A DNA stretch of 64,000 nucleotides from Symbiodinium natans. Lineage: Eukaryota; Sar; Dinophyceae; Suessiales; Symbiodiniaceae. The position numbers and the translations under genes are program-made. Below are positions 39,003-50,128 of this stretch, piece after piece (position 1 is the first letter of the stretch; each line of letters opens with the position of its first letter). Location of the stretch: the NCBI GenBank assembly GCA_905221605.1, contig CAJNDS010002636.1, positions 272,160 through 336,159 on the forward strand. The letters run 5' to 3'. Below the pieces are notes generated by a model. It made no database searches, was not told where the DNA came from, and saw nothing but the letters and a program-made list of their open reading frames with translations.

Positions 39003-40573
39003 ATGCCGGAGCACACGTCATCCTCCAGTTCTTCCTCGTCTTCGGACGAGGATGTCGCGATGACAGAAATGCAGGCGCGTGTCCTTGTGTGACGGGTTCC
39101 CTGGAACAAAGCAGAGTGCTCTGCAGCTACAGACTCTACAGGGAAGTCCTTCTGTAAGCTGAGCCTGTAAACCATGATGTTTGTTGTTTTTGTTCTCCGT
39201 CCCAACGTCAGGGCGCGTCTTCCGGGGATGATGCTGATCAGCCGAGCGACGTCAAGTGCAGGGGCATGTGCGGGCAATTCGTCTTTCCATGTCCGCGGGA
39301 GTATCCCGCAGAGCATGCTCAGCGCAAGGCTATGAAGCACTTCATTCCAGAAGACTTCACAAAAGAGGAGGTTGGACTTATCTTCAAGCAGGCCGTTATC
39401 AAGGTGGGCTTCCTTCCCAAACTGGACCGCCTCCACGTTTTTAGCGAGCCCCACAAAAAGTACAACCCTGCGACGAACGCGCGAGCCCGGCACTTCCACA
39501 TCATCTTTCGCTTCAAGACCACGTTTGCCCATTTGCAGATCAGCAGCAGCAAGATTTTGCACTCTCAGGGAATTCATGGACACTTCAGCTTCAACCTTGT
39601 CGGGTATCACGCTTACCTCAGCTATTGTTTGAAGCCGTCCGCTGGCAAGTTGCTCTCTGACTTGGATCTATCCCCGTGGTCTTGGCCAAACACCGTGCAA
39701 GTTGCCTTTGTTGACAAGTCGCCTCCACAGATGGCTGCTCGGAACGAGAAATCCTCCAACAAAGGCCGAAAGCGTGTTCTCATGACTTTCTCCGAGGTCA
39801 CAGATGCGTTCATTGAAGGCCACGTCAAATGTGCTTCAGATGCCTGGAGGCTTGCCAAGAGCCGAAAAGTAGCCGGAGACGACACCCTGTACAACACCTT
39901 GGGCGCCCAGGATGCCACCGCGCTCGTGGCAAAAGTTTTGTCGGCTTGGAACTGCGAAGCAGCTGCTGACACGTTGGTCTTGAGGGCCGAATTTCCGCTC
40001 AGCGGCTTCGTTCCAATCGACAATTTGCACCAAGACCTCTCACAATGGATGGCGGTAGGGCACACGTCTGTATCGCTCATTTTGTCTGGCCTGGGCGGCC
40101 GAGGCAAAACCGAGTTGGCGTGCAGCCTCATGTCAGCCATTTGTCAAGAGAATGGCTTCCACTTTATCAACAAGCTTGATCGCTTGAGAGATATCTACTT
40201 GGTTCGTGGTCAAGGGTTGGTCGTGGATGAGGCTTGCTTGCAGAATCGGACAGTTGACGATGCGAAAGACATCTTAGACCTCAAAAAAGACCGGGACGTC
40301 TCTTGTAGAAACAGGGATGGCCGCGTGCCGAAAGGCACACCGCGCATCTTTTCAACGAACTGGGAATATGACCAGTTCTTTCCAGCAGATGCCAAGTTGA
40401 CACAAAATCAAGAGGCAATTCGCCGTCGCATCTTGTGGGTCACGGTGGACAGAGACCTTCGCATCAACGCCGCTCCAGCTGCGCCGTTGCCCCTAGAACC
40501 CCTTACTTCCGACGAGGAAGACGTCTTCGGCCACGGTGGTCAACTTCTGGATGGAGCCGCGCCCAATTCATAA
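39003..40573 (+). CDS. rep: Replication-initiator protein (HUH endonuclease + SF3 helicase), copy 1
   Basis: Rolling-circle replication initiator of the kind encoded by CRESS-DNA viruses and related plasmids. Exon 1 is 39003-39074 (24 codons, Ser/Asp/Glu-rich); exon 2 is 39212-40573; the 137 nt intron starts GC and ends AG|G. The first ATG after an in-frame stop is 39003, and splicing is needed because the unspliced frame hits TGA within six codons. Numbering for the 477-residue product: motif II HFH at ~118-120, motif III Y162-x-x-K165 (catalytic Tyr), Walker A GLGGRGKT at 317-324, Walker B VVDEA with D363/E364, motif C STN at 405-407, and an Arg-rich RRRI stretch near 428. Motif I is the weakest (FVFPCP). 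All catalytic residues seem present. It would nick and rejoin DNA at an origin hairpin and unwind it. Without the intron a shorter start at 39266 would be used, still containing all motifs. Confidence 0.85.
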
Positions 40574-40579
40574 TTCACT

Positions 40580-41020
40580 CGTAGTTCTCGTGCTCCGATG
40601 GAGCTGCGCCCAATTCATAATTCACTCGTAGTTCTCGTGCACGCAATGCACGGAGTCGCTACCGTGGCCCCTGGGATGCCCCAGAAGCACGAGGGATTTC
40701 ACTGTTCTCACCTTTATAACCCCCGGAAGCAGAAGGGATTAGAGGCCCTTCACTGCCCTCTTTTGAGGCGGGACCCCCCAAAAGCACGAGTCCAAGCATG
40801 AGGGATTTACGCCCTTCACAGCTCCAATGAGGGACTTCCCGGAAGCAGAAGGGATTAGAGGCCCTTCACTGCCACGAAACCCTCCAGAAGCGCGAGGGAT
40901 TAGAGACCCTTCACTGCTTCCACCCTCGGACCCCCCGAAAGCATGAGGGATTACTGCCCTCCATACTCCCAAGCAGAAGGGACTAGAGGCCACACGCACG
41001 CCCTTCACTGCCCTCTCACC
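40580..41020 (+). repeat. Rep downstream repeats, AGAAGGGATTAGAGGCCCTTCACTGCC units, copy 1
   Basis: A ~47 bp direct repeat overlaps the Rep stop region (GGAGC(C/T)GCGCCCAATTCATAA... at 40553 and 40601). After it come five to six ~60 bp units with GCA(G/C)(A/G)AGGGATTAGAGGCCCTTCACTGC. Confidence 0.8.
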
Positions 41021-41021
41021 A

Positions 41022-41238
41022 GAGAGTCCGGGGCCTGGAGACTTAAGCCAGAGAGTCCGGGCTGGAGGCTAAAGACAGAAAGCCTGAAAACTTAAGCGAG
41101 AGAGTCCGGGGCCTGGAGACTTAAGCCAGAGAGTCCAGACTCCACCCAGAGAGTCCGGGGGCCTGGAGCTTAAGCCAGAGAGGGGCCTGGAGGCGTCAGC
41201 CAGAGAGCAGGGGGGCTGGAGCGTTAAGCCACAGAGTC
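41022..41238 (+). repeat. Minisatellite, AGAGAGTCCGGGGCCTGGAG units, copy 1
   Basis: Seven or eight units of about 25-33 bp, each AGAGAGTCCGGG(G)CCTGGAG(A)CTTAAGCC. Confidence 0.88.
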
Positions 41239-41239
41239 C

Positions 41240-42459
41240 GTGTTTTTTGGGGCGCGACCGACGGGCTACTTTGACTTCCTTTTGGACCGATGCAGAAGGT
41301 GGTACCAAATCGCTGCAAGACGGCGTTTGGCCAGATTTCCGCTGTTGAAGGGTGGGCACTTGCCCAAGCTGGTAAGGGAGGTCTCTGGAGGGGGACTCTG
41401 TCATCTTAAGGCCGGTGGCAAGATGGTGGTTGGCCAGATCTCAACTGTTGTTGTTCCACGGTGCCTTTCCAGCGGCCCCAGTTTGGGGTGCAGGAAAGCC
41501 AGGTATTTCCAAGTATGTTGCGGGTTACCGCTGCTGTATTGCCAAGTCGTTGTTGGTTCGCACAGCGACCATGACGTAAGGATGGAGGGCCATTGTGTTG
41601 CCCTTGCCCAGATTGAATCGACCGTATTTGACCGTCGTTCGTCACAGCTTGTCGTGTGCATGCCTGGCCAAGTTCTTAGCGTCAGGAGTCAGCGACGTAG
41701 TTGGTAGTGGTGCAGGCAGACTGTCGACGAAATCTTGCAAGAATTACATCTCCAAGCCTCGTCTGACGTTTTCGCACTTCGGCAGTTTGCCTGTGCATGA
41801 GCCTCCAAAAGGAAGTGCTTTGCGGTGCTGAAGTGCTCTGTACCATGGAGTGCCGTTGCCAAGCAGCTACCTGTCGCTTGTGCTCTCTGAAGCGGACCTG
41901 CCGCGAGCTGCGACAGCGCTTGCGAGAAGGAGAGCGGCCGCTTGCCAGGGCAGCCCGAAAAGCCCACAGAGTGAGTTGGCCGTGCGGACTTTCCCCAAAG
42001 CAGCGGCATCAGGTCTTGTGTACATATGTTCTCAGCGGTCACAATGCAATGGTGGCCATGCAGCACGCCCGACAACTACAGAGGCGTGCAGCGTCTGACG
42101 ACACGCTGCCAAGCATTACGTTTGTCCAGAATCTTTACCGGGAAGCTGCGGCTGCTGATGTTGATGCCTGTACAGATCCGCAGACGGCGGCCCAAAAACA
42201 GCAGAGGCCAACCTTTTTCGCTGGGTTCGGCAGCAGAACTTTCGTTGTCACTCGGCTCCGACCTCGGAGGCGGCCCTCTTCGAGTTTCGACGAAGATTGG
42301 GTGATCATGCTGGCTGCCGGGCTGCCACAAACCGTGGCGGCCGGAAGTGGTTGCAGCGATGGTGTAAACGTTGGGATGTGGGTAGAGGAACCGTGCCAGT
42401 GCGTGTGGCTGTGGAGCCTGCGCGCTTGCCCCAGAAGGCTTGGGAGCATTTTCTTCTGA
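41240..42459 (+). other. Possible coding region, unrecognised
   Basis: Frames here have balanced composition and lie outside tandem repeats. Frame 41240-41707 contains TGYFDFLLDRCRRWYQIAAR and reaches a GTAAGG donor-like site at ~41372; another such site is at ~41575. Frame 41797-42459 contains KHRV-like and Arg-rich stretches. No family recognised, and the exon structure was not resolved. The first part (to 41538) is duplicated at 50132-50430, the rest is unique. Confidence 0.3.
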
Positions 42460-42859
42460 AGTTAAGACTTTTTGCAGAGAGTGAGGAGCCTTTTTTGGGG
42501 TCACAAGCAAGCATCATATTTGGAGTTGCAAATCGGCCCCGGTAGCAGCGTCAAGAGACCTGAGCTGTGAACGGCTTAGCGAAGCTAAGTCCAAGCCACC
42601 CTGCTTGAGATATGTTTTTGCTGTGTCTGCGTTAGCTATCGCCAGTTGGCAGATGGCCAGCAGCGTCCAGTTGTGCGTTCTACAGAATGCAAGCACGTCT
42701 ATGCATGTGGTCACGGAACGTGCCATGTGTAACGATCTCCTTGAACCTTGAAGGCATGACCTCAGCCAACCAAACGTGCTGATCGCCCAGATGTTGATCG
42801 AATGTGGTTGCTTGTGTTTCTCTTCGGCTCTTGCTTACAGTGCACGGTGTTGTTCTTAT

Positions 42860-43290
42860 CCGAAACCACACGACAGCTGCCCATAAGTTGACGAGACTCG
42901 GTCGATGGATGTTTGGCTTGCTTTGCGTTTCGTCTCAGCGACCTCCGAGGATATTCCCGATGTTTTGTCCACCTGGGTCAGGACTCGGTCGACTTTTCGT
43001 TTCTCTTGTGGTCATCCTAAACCACACGACAGCAGACTAAACGTTGCACGACGCTTCGTCGATGGATTTTGGGCTTGTTTTGCATGTCGTCTCAGATTTT
43101 CGAAGATTTCCTGGTGTTTTGCCCACCTGGGCCAGGACTCGGTCGGTTTTTTCGTTTTTGTGGTCATCCTAACACACGCAAGAACGGCCTAGCAGTTCCA
43201 CGATGCTCGGTCGATGGTTTTTTGGCTTGCTTTGCGTTTCGTGTCAGAGATTTTAGAGGATTCGCTTTCCTTCCCAAAGTCGTTTTTGTC
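42860..43290 (+). repeat. Three ~157 bp tandem units
   Basis: Units share CGGTCGATGG, TTTGG(C/G)TTG(C/T)TTTGC, GTCTCAG, ATGTTTTG(T/C)CCACCTGGG(T/C)CAGGACTCGGTCG and GTGGTCATCCTAA. A diverged version makes up much of the 540 bp units at 36.8-38.4 and 45.6-47.2 kb. Confidence 0.8.
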
Positions 43291-43596
43291 CTGGTGGCTC
43301 CGTTGAGATTGGCGCCGCGCTCTCAGACCAGAACAAGAGAGGAGATAGGCTGCAGGTTTGGGAAGTGGAGCTGGGGTTTAGGGCGCCCCTTTCATACAGC
43401 ACCAGGTGCTGTGACTGATCGGTGTCGTGCACTCAGACCGCGTTGGTCTACTTAACAGAGTGTGTCTGTCCTTGCGCTTTCTGGTCCCGCGGACCGTGGC
43501 TGAAGTACCTCCAGGACCCCAAATACCAAAACAGCACAGGTCCTATGAGCGATCGTCGTGTGATGCACTCAGACCGTGAAGCTTTCAGCCTACTTC

Positions 43597-43701
43597 CCGG
43601 AGACTCCAATACCCCTTATATAACAAATATTCCTTAAAAGATAGGGTTCCTATATGGTTTAAAGAGATATTCCGGAATTGAGGGGTATTGGAGTCTCTGG
43701 G
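43597..43701. repeat. 21 bp inverted repeat at the left edge of duplication copy 2
   Basis: 43597-43617 (CCCGGAGACTCCAATACCCCT) and 43681-43701 are reverse complements except one base, with 63 nt AT-rich DNA between. The right arm is the first part of the duplicated segment. A diverged direct repeat of the adjoining AGAGTGTGTCTGTCCTTGCGC also lies at about 43456. Confidence 0.88.
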
Positions 43702-43739
43702 CCAACAGAGAGTGTCTGTCCTTGCGCTGTCCGGTCTCG

Positions 43740-45010
43740 CTCTCTCGCTCTCATCTCTCACTCACTCACTCACTCGCTCTTGAGTCTTTGGGCCCAGGTG
43801 TTTTTTTCTTCTTTTTGCGCATGTCCGGGCCCTGGAGTGCTTGCACAAGCGCTCAGTCGCGTGTGGGACCGGGGTTTGTTTGCAGGGTTTTTGGGTTTAG
43901 GAGTTCGGGCTCGCCGAGAAACTGCAAGTGTTGTGAGAGCGCATGTCGTGCTTTCTGTCATGACTGAGAGGGGCGCGTATCTCTCTCGCTCTCATCTCTC
44001 ACTCACTCACTCACTCACTCGCTCTTGAGTCTTTGGGCCCAGGTGTTTTTTTCTTCGTTTTGCGCATGTCCGGGCCCTGGAGTGCTTGCGCAAGCGCTGA
44101 GTCGCGTGTGGGACCGGGGTTTGTTTGCAGGGTTTGGGGGTTTAGGAGTTCGGGCTCGCCGAGAAACTGCAAGTGTTGTGAGAGCGCATGTCGTGCTTTC
44201 TGTCATGACTGAGAGGGGCGCGTAGCTCTCTCGCTCTCATCTCTCACTCACTCACTCACTCACTCGCTCTTGAGTCTTTGGGCCCAGGTGTTTTTTTCTT
44301 CGTTTTGCGCATGTCCGGGCCCTGGAGTGCTTGCACAAGCGCTGAGTCGCGTGTGGGACCGGGGGTTGTTTGCAGGGTTTGGGGGTTTAGGAGTTCGGGC
44401 TCGCCGAGAAACTGCAAGTGTTGTGAGAGCGCATGTCGTGCTTTCTGTCATGACTGAGAGGGGCGCGTAGCTCTCTCGCTCTCATCTCTCACTCACTCAC
44501 TCACTCACTCGCTCTTGAGTCTTTGGGCCCAGGTGCTTTTTGCTTCGTTTTGCGCATGTCCGGGCCCTGGAGTGCTTGCACAAGCGCTGAGTCGCGTGTG
44601 GGACCGGGGTTTGTTTGCAGGGTTTGGGGGTTTAGGAGTTCGAACTCGCCGAGAAATTGCAAGTGTTGTGAGAGCGCATGTCGTGCTTTCTGTCATGACT
44701 GAGAGGGGCGCGTATCTCTCTCGCTCTCATCTCTCACTCACTCACTCACTCACTCGCTCTTGAGTCTTTGGGCCCAGGTGTTTTTTTCTTCGTTTTGCGC
44801 ATGTCCGGGCCCTGGAGTGCTTGCGCAAGCGCTGAGTCGCGTGTGGGACCGGGGTTTGTTTGCAGGGTTTGGGGGTTTAGGAGTTCGGGCTCGCCGAGAA
44901 ATTGCAAGTGCTGTGAGAGCGCATGTCGTGCTTTCATTCTGGCGAGGGCACAATCTGTCATGACTGAGAGGGGCGCGTATCTCTCTCGCTCTCATCTCCA
45001 CTCACTCACT
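43740..45010 (+). repeat. ~245 bp tandem array, copy 2
   Basis: Five units of the CTCA/GAGTCTTTGGGCCCAGG repeat. The first unit is complete here, unlike in copy 1. Confidence 0.92.
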
Positions 45011-45652
45011 CACTCACTCGCTCTTGTGTTCGCTTCCATTGAGGCGTGTGCCGGAGTGTCTTGACGTCGGTCATCTTTCACATCCCTGGCAGTGAATGCC
45101 TAGACGCCCGTTCTGTTTGGCGCCCTGCTCTTTGAATCAGGCCATTGTTATCGTGAGACATGTGTTGGCATGAATGTGCGAGCACGCTTCCCATTTCGTC
45201 CACCTTATGCCCGCACATGCATCAGCTGCACACATGCGGCAGCGCCTGATTCTTCATGCAGCCCGCGTCAATCTGCAGCGTGTAGAGGGTGGCCAGCCGA
45301 GCGGGAGCATCACTCGCGAGACCCGGGCTGGCTTGCCATCGGTGCTGGTCCAAACCCAAACCCTAAACTTGCCCTAAACCCGAAGTTGGCTCGAGTACGC
45401 GGTGCTCTTTGTGCTCGCCCCCCCTCTGTTAAATGCTCTTGAACACAGATGCTCGTCTTGCTCGTCTCCCCCGATTTGCGATGCGTTCATGGTGCTTGTG
45501 AGCTTAGTCGAAGGCAGGAAGCCAAGCCGGAGTTTGCGCTCCATCTCGGGAGTTTTTGGTAGATGGGCAAGCGCCCAAAGCCCGTGTTGCTGCCAAGGAC
45601 TTTTGTTGGTAGAGGCGGGAAGCAAAGACCCAAAGGCTGTACTGCATCTGCA

Positions 45653-47230
45653 GCTCGGGATTTGTCTCTTTCTCCGGTGTTTTGCCAGTCCGAGGCTGAC
45701 TTCTGGATGGTTTTCTCACTTTCCGTGGTCCCTAAACCCCATTTTCACGCCTTGGTGCATCTACATCGGTTGATAAACGCTGTTTTCGCAATTTTTGGCT
45801 GTTGCCCTTGCTGGGTGTACTCCAGTGCTAGGGTTTTGCTGTCCATGCAAGGACCTGGTCCTTCTCGTTCCTCTTCTTGGCATCTTCAACCACAGGCCAT
45901 AAGTTGAGCGAAGCGCGGTCGATGGAATTTGGTTTGTTTTGCCTTTCGTGCCAGAGATTTGCGCTGATTTTCCCGGTGTTTTGCCTATCTGGGCAAGGAC
46001 CTGGTCCTTTTCGTTCCTCTTCTTGGCGTCCTAAACCACAGGGCAGCGAACCTTGCCCAGCCGTGCAAAACACCGGGAAATCCAGTCAGGAGCTGGCGCG
46101 TCACACACACAAAGCAAGGCAAATATCAAGCGACTGCACTTCGTTTAACGTCTTGGTCCTGGGCCTGCCACAAGGCCCCGAGGCCGTACTGCAGCTCGGG
46201 ATTTGTCTCTTTCTCCGGTGTTTTGCCAGTCCGAGGCTGACTTCTGGATGGTTTTCTCACTTTCCGTGGTCCCTAAACCCCATTTTCACGCCTTGGTGCA
46301 TCTACATCGGTTGATAAACGCTGTTTTCGCAATTTTTGGCTGTTGCCCTTGCTGGGTGTACTCCAGTGCTGGGGTTTTGCTGTCCATGCAAGGACCTGGT
46401 CCTTCTCGTTCCTCTTCTTGGCATCTTCAACCACAGGCCATAAGTTGAGCGAAGCGCGGTCGATGGAATTTGGTTTGTTTTGCCTTTCGTGCCAGAGATT
46501 TGCGCTGATTTTCCCGGTGTTTTGCCTATCTGGGCAAGGACCTGGTCCTTTTCGTTCCTCTTCTTGGCGTCCTAAACCACAGGGCAGCGAACCTTGCCCA
46601 GCCGTGCAAAACACCGGGAAATCCAGTCAGGAGCTGGCGCGTCACACACGCAACAAGCCAAAAATCAAGCGACCGCACTTCGTTTAACGTGTTGGTCCTG
46701 GGCCTGCCACAAGGCCCCGAGGCCGTACTGCAGCTCGGGATTTGTCTCTTTCTCCGGTGTTTTGCCAGTCCGAGGCTGACTTCTGGATGGTTTTCTCACT
46801 TTCCGTGGTCCCTAAACCCCATTTTCACGCCTTGGTGCATCTACATCGGTTGATAAACGCTGTTTTCGCAATTTTTGGCTGTTGCCCTTGCTGGGTGTAC
46901 TCCAGTGCTGGGGTTTTGCTGTCCATGCAAGGACCTGGTCCTTCTCGTTCCTCTTCTTGGCATCTTCAACCACAGGCCATAAGTTGAGCGAAGCGCGGTC
47001 GATGGAATTTGGTTTGTTTTGCCTTTCGTGCCAGAGATTTGCGCTGATTTTCCCGGTGTTTTGCCTATCTGGGCAAGGACCTGGTCCTTTTCGTTCCTCT
47101 TCTTGGCGTCCTAAACCACAGGGCAGCGAACCTTGCCCAGCCGTGCAAAACACCGGGAAATCCAGTCAGGAGCTGGCGCGTCACACACACAAAGCAAGCC
47201 AAAAATCAAGCGACCGCACTTCGTTTAACG
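45653..47230 (+). repeat. ~540 bp tandem array, copy 2 (three units)
   Basis: Same organisation as 36801-38380, including the inverted repeat in every unit. Confidence 0.92.
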
Positions 47231-47498
47231 TCTTGGCCGTTGCAGTGTGGTTTAGGACTGGTTGGGGGTCTGGGGGGGGGTAGTGCAAAGGCTTGGGATG
47301 CCATACTGCAGCTGAAGCAGACGAGCGCACCTTAGGTTGTTGGGTGAGGCTGGGAAGCAAAATTGCTGGAGGCCATACTGCATCTTGGGCAGCAAAAGGC
47401 TTGGGGCCGTTTTTTCCAACCCTTGGTAGGTCTTTCCCTTCTCCAGGCCCTCTCCTTGTCCGAGGCCGTTTCCCGCCCTGGGCCTGCCACCCCAGAAA

Positions 47499-47627
47499 GT
47501 AGATTGCCAAAATGTAGACCGGGAAACGGAAAATCGTAAAGTTGCCCGCGTTTTAAAAATATTCTATTTGTTAACGCGGATTCAACTTTACGATTTTGTG
47601 CTTCTGGGTGCATTTTCGGCAATCTAC
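47499..47627 (+). promoter_or_regulatory. Origin-like stem-loop upstream of Rep, copy 2
   Basis: Identical in sequence and arrangement to the hairpin at 38648-38776; inner hairpin 47530-47597. Its full conservation between copies proves little, because the whole segment is near identical. Confidence 0.6.
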
Positions 47628-47898
47628 ATTGGGCTCTGGCGGCACCAGGAACCCCTAAAGCCCATGGAGGCGCCGGAGTCCACTCTGACACGTTTACGGC
47701 TATGACGCTCATGCCTGCCATCGCGTTTCATGTCCAAGTGCTCAGTGGCAGCAGTAGATGCTTTCTGCCCAGAAAGTTATCACGCATCTTGTCAATCCGG
47801 TCTACAGCTCCATGCATGCCATGCAAGATGCGCCCAAAAATTATTGAGATCATCTTGCAACCGTTCGTGTCCTTCTGTTTGGTAGCCACGCAGCCGTC

Positions 47899-49463
47899 AT
47901 GCCGGAGCACACGTCATCCTCCAGTTCTTCCTCGTCTTCGGACGAGGATGTCGCGATGACAGAAATGCAGGCGCGTGTCCTTGTGTGACGGGTTCCCTGG
48001 AACAAAGCAGAGTGCTCTGCAGCTACAGACTCTACAGGGAAGTCCTTCTGTAAGCTGAGCCTGTAAACCATGATGTTTGTTGTTTTTGTTCTCCGTCCCA
48101 ACGTCAGGGCGCGTCTTCCGGGGATGATGCTGATCAGCCGAGCGACGTCAAGTGCAGGGGCATGTGCGGGCAATTCGTCTTTCCATGTCCGCGGGAGTAT
48201 CCCGCAGAGCATGCTCAGCGCAAGGCTATGAAGCACTTCATTCCAGAAGACTTCACAAAAGAGGAGGTTGGACTTATCTTCAAGCAGGCCGTTATCAAGG
48301 TGGGCTTCCTTCCCAAACTGGACCGCCTCCACGTTTTTAGCGAGCCCCACAAAAAGTACAACCCTGCGACGAACGCGCGAGCCCGGCACTTCCACATCAT
48401 CTTTCGCTTCAAGACCACGTTTGCCCATTTGCAGATCAGCAAGATTTTGCACTCTCAGGGAATTCATGGACACTTCAGCTTCAACCTTGTCGGGTATCAC
48501 GCTTACCTCAGCTATTGTTTGAAGCCGTCCGCTGGCAAGTTGCTCTCTGACTTGGATCTATCCCCGTGGTCTTGGCCAAACACCGTGCAAGTTGCCTTTG
48601 TTGACAAGTCGCCTCCACAGATGGCTGCTCGGAACGAGAAATCCTCCAACAAAGGCCGAAAGCGTGTTCTCATGACTTTCTCCGAGGTCACAGATGCGTT
48701 CATTGAAGGCCACGTCAAATGTGCTTCAGATGCCTGGAGGCTTGCCAAGAGCCGAAAACTAGCCGGAGACGACACCCTGTACAACACCTTGGGCGCCCAG
48801 GATGCCACCGCGCTCGTGGCAAAAGTTTTGTCGGCTTGGAACTGCGAAGCAGCTGCTGACACGTTGGTCTTGAGGGCCGAATTTCCGCTCAGCGGCTTCG
48901 TTCCAATCGACAATTTGCACCAAGACCTCTCACAATGGATGGCGGTAGGGCACACGTCTGTATCGCTCATTTTGTCTGGCCTGGGCGGCCGAGGCAAAAC
49001 CGAGTTGGCGTGCAGCCTCATGTCAGCCATTTGTCAAGAGAATGGCTTCCACTTTATCAACAAGCTTGATCGCTTGAGAGATATCTACTTGGTTCGTGGT
49101 CAAGGGTTGGTCGTGGATGAGGCTTGCTTGCAGAATCGGACAGTTGACGATGCGAAAGACATCTTAGACCTCAAAAAAGACCGGGACGTCTCTTGTAGAA
49201 ACAGGGATGGCCGCGTGCCGAAAGGCACACCGCGCATCTTTTCAACGAACTGGGAATATGACCAGTTCTTTCCAGCAGATGCCAAGTTGACACAAAATCA
49301 AGAGGCAATTCGCCGTCGCATCTTGTGGGTCACGGTGGACAGAGACCTTCGCATCAACGCCGCTCCAGCTGCGCCGTTGCCCCTAGAACCCCTTACTTCC
49401 GACGAGGAAGACGTCTTCGGCCACGGTGGTCAACTTCTGGATGGAGCCGCGCCCAATTCATAA
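47899..49463 (+). CDS. rep: Replication-initiator protein (HUH endonuclease + SF3 helicase), copy 2
   Basis: Exon 1 is 47899-47970, intron 47971-48107 (GC...AG|G), exon 2 48108-49463; 475 residues. All motifs listed for copy 1 are unchanged. It differs by two fewer serines just after motif II (6 bp CAG-type indel) and one Val-to-Leu change (SRKLAGDD). Neither copy has a stop or frameshift. The sequence 5' of exon 1 differs by a 45 bp indel (present here at 47736-47780). As in copy 1, no capsid gene is visible nearby. Confidence 0.85.
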
Positions 49464-49469
49464 TTCACT

Positions 49470-50128
49470 CGTAGTTCTCGTGCTCCGATGGAGCTGCGCC
49501 CAATTCATAATTCACTCGTAGTTCTCGTGCACGCAATGCACGGAGTCGCTACCGTGGCCCCTGGGATGCCCCAGAAGCACGAGGGATTTCACTGTTCTCA
49601 CCTTTATAACCCCCGGAAGCAGAAGGGATTAGAGGCCCTTCACTGCCCTCTTTTGAGGCGGGACCCCCCAAAAGCACGAGTCCAAGCATGAGGGATTTAC
49701 GCCCTTCACAGCTCCAATGAGGGACTTCCCGGAAGCAGAAGGGATTAGAGGCCCTTCACTGCCACGAAACCCTCCAGAAGCGCGAGGGATTAGAGACCCT
49801 TCACTGCTTCCACCCTCGGACCCCCCGAAAGCATGAGGGATTACTGCCCTCCATACTCCCAAGCAGAAGGGACTAGAGGCCACACGCACGCCCTTCACTG
49901 CCCTTTCACCAGAGAGTCCGGGGCCTGGAGACTTAAGCCAGAGAGTCCGGGCTGGAGGCTAAAGACAGAAAGCCTGAAAACTTAAGCGAGAGAGTCCGGG
50001 GGCCTGGAGACTTAAGCCAGAGAGTCCAGACTCCACCCAGAGAGTCCGGGGGCCTGGAGGCTTAAGCCAGAGAGGGGCCTGGAGGCGTCAGCCAGAGAGC
50101 AGGGGGGCTGGAGAGTTAAGCCACAGAG
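49470..50128 (+). repeat. Rep downstream repeats and minisatellite, copy 2
   Basis: Counterpart of 40580-41238: ATTAGAGGCCCTTCACTGCC units followed by AGAGAGTCCGGGGCCTGGAG units. Confidence 0.85.

Larger units (their letters stand above)
34875..41538 (+). repeat. Large direct duplication, copy 1 (~6.66 kb)
   Basis: Matches 43669-50430 at near identity over its length. Differences seen: one ~245 bp unit fewer, a ~225 bp foreign AT-rich stretch at 35166-35391, a 45 bp gap at 38890/38891, a 6 bp insertion in the Rep gene and scattered single-base changes. It holds the 245 bp array, 540 bp array, origin-like hairpin, Rep gene and short minisatellites. Confidence 0.93.

Noticed and set aside
38954-39610. 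218-codon minus-strand open frame over the Rep 5' part
   Set aside because: It is the antisense of the Rep exons and intron, has no recognisable domain, and is mirrored in copy 2 only because the segment is duplicated.
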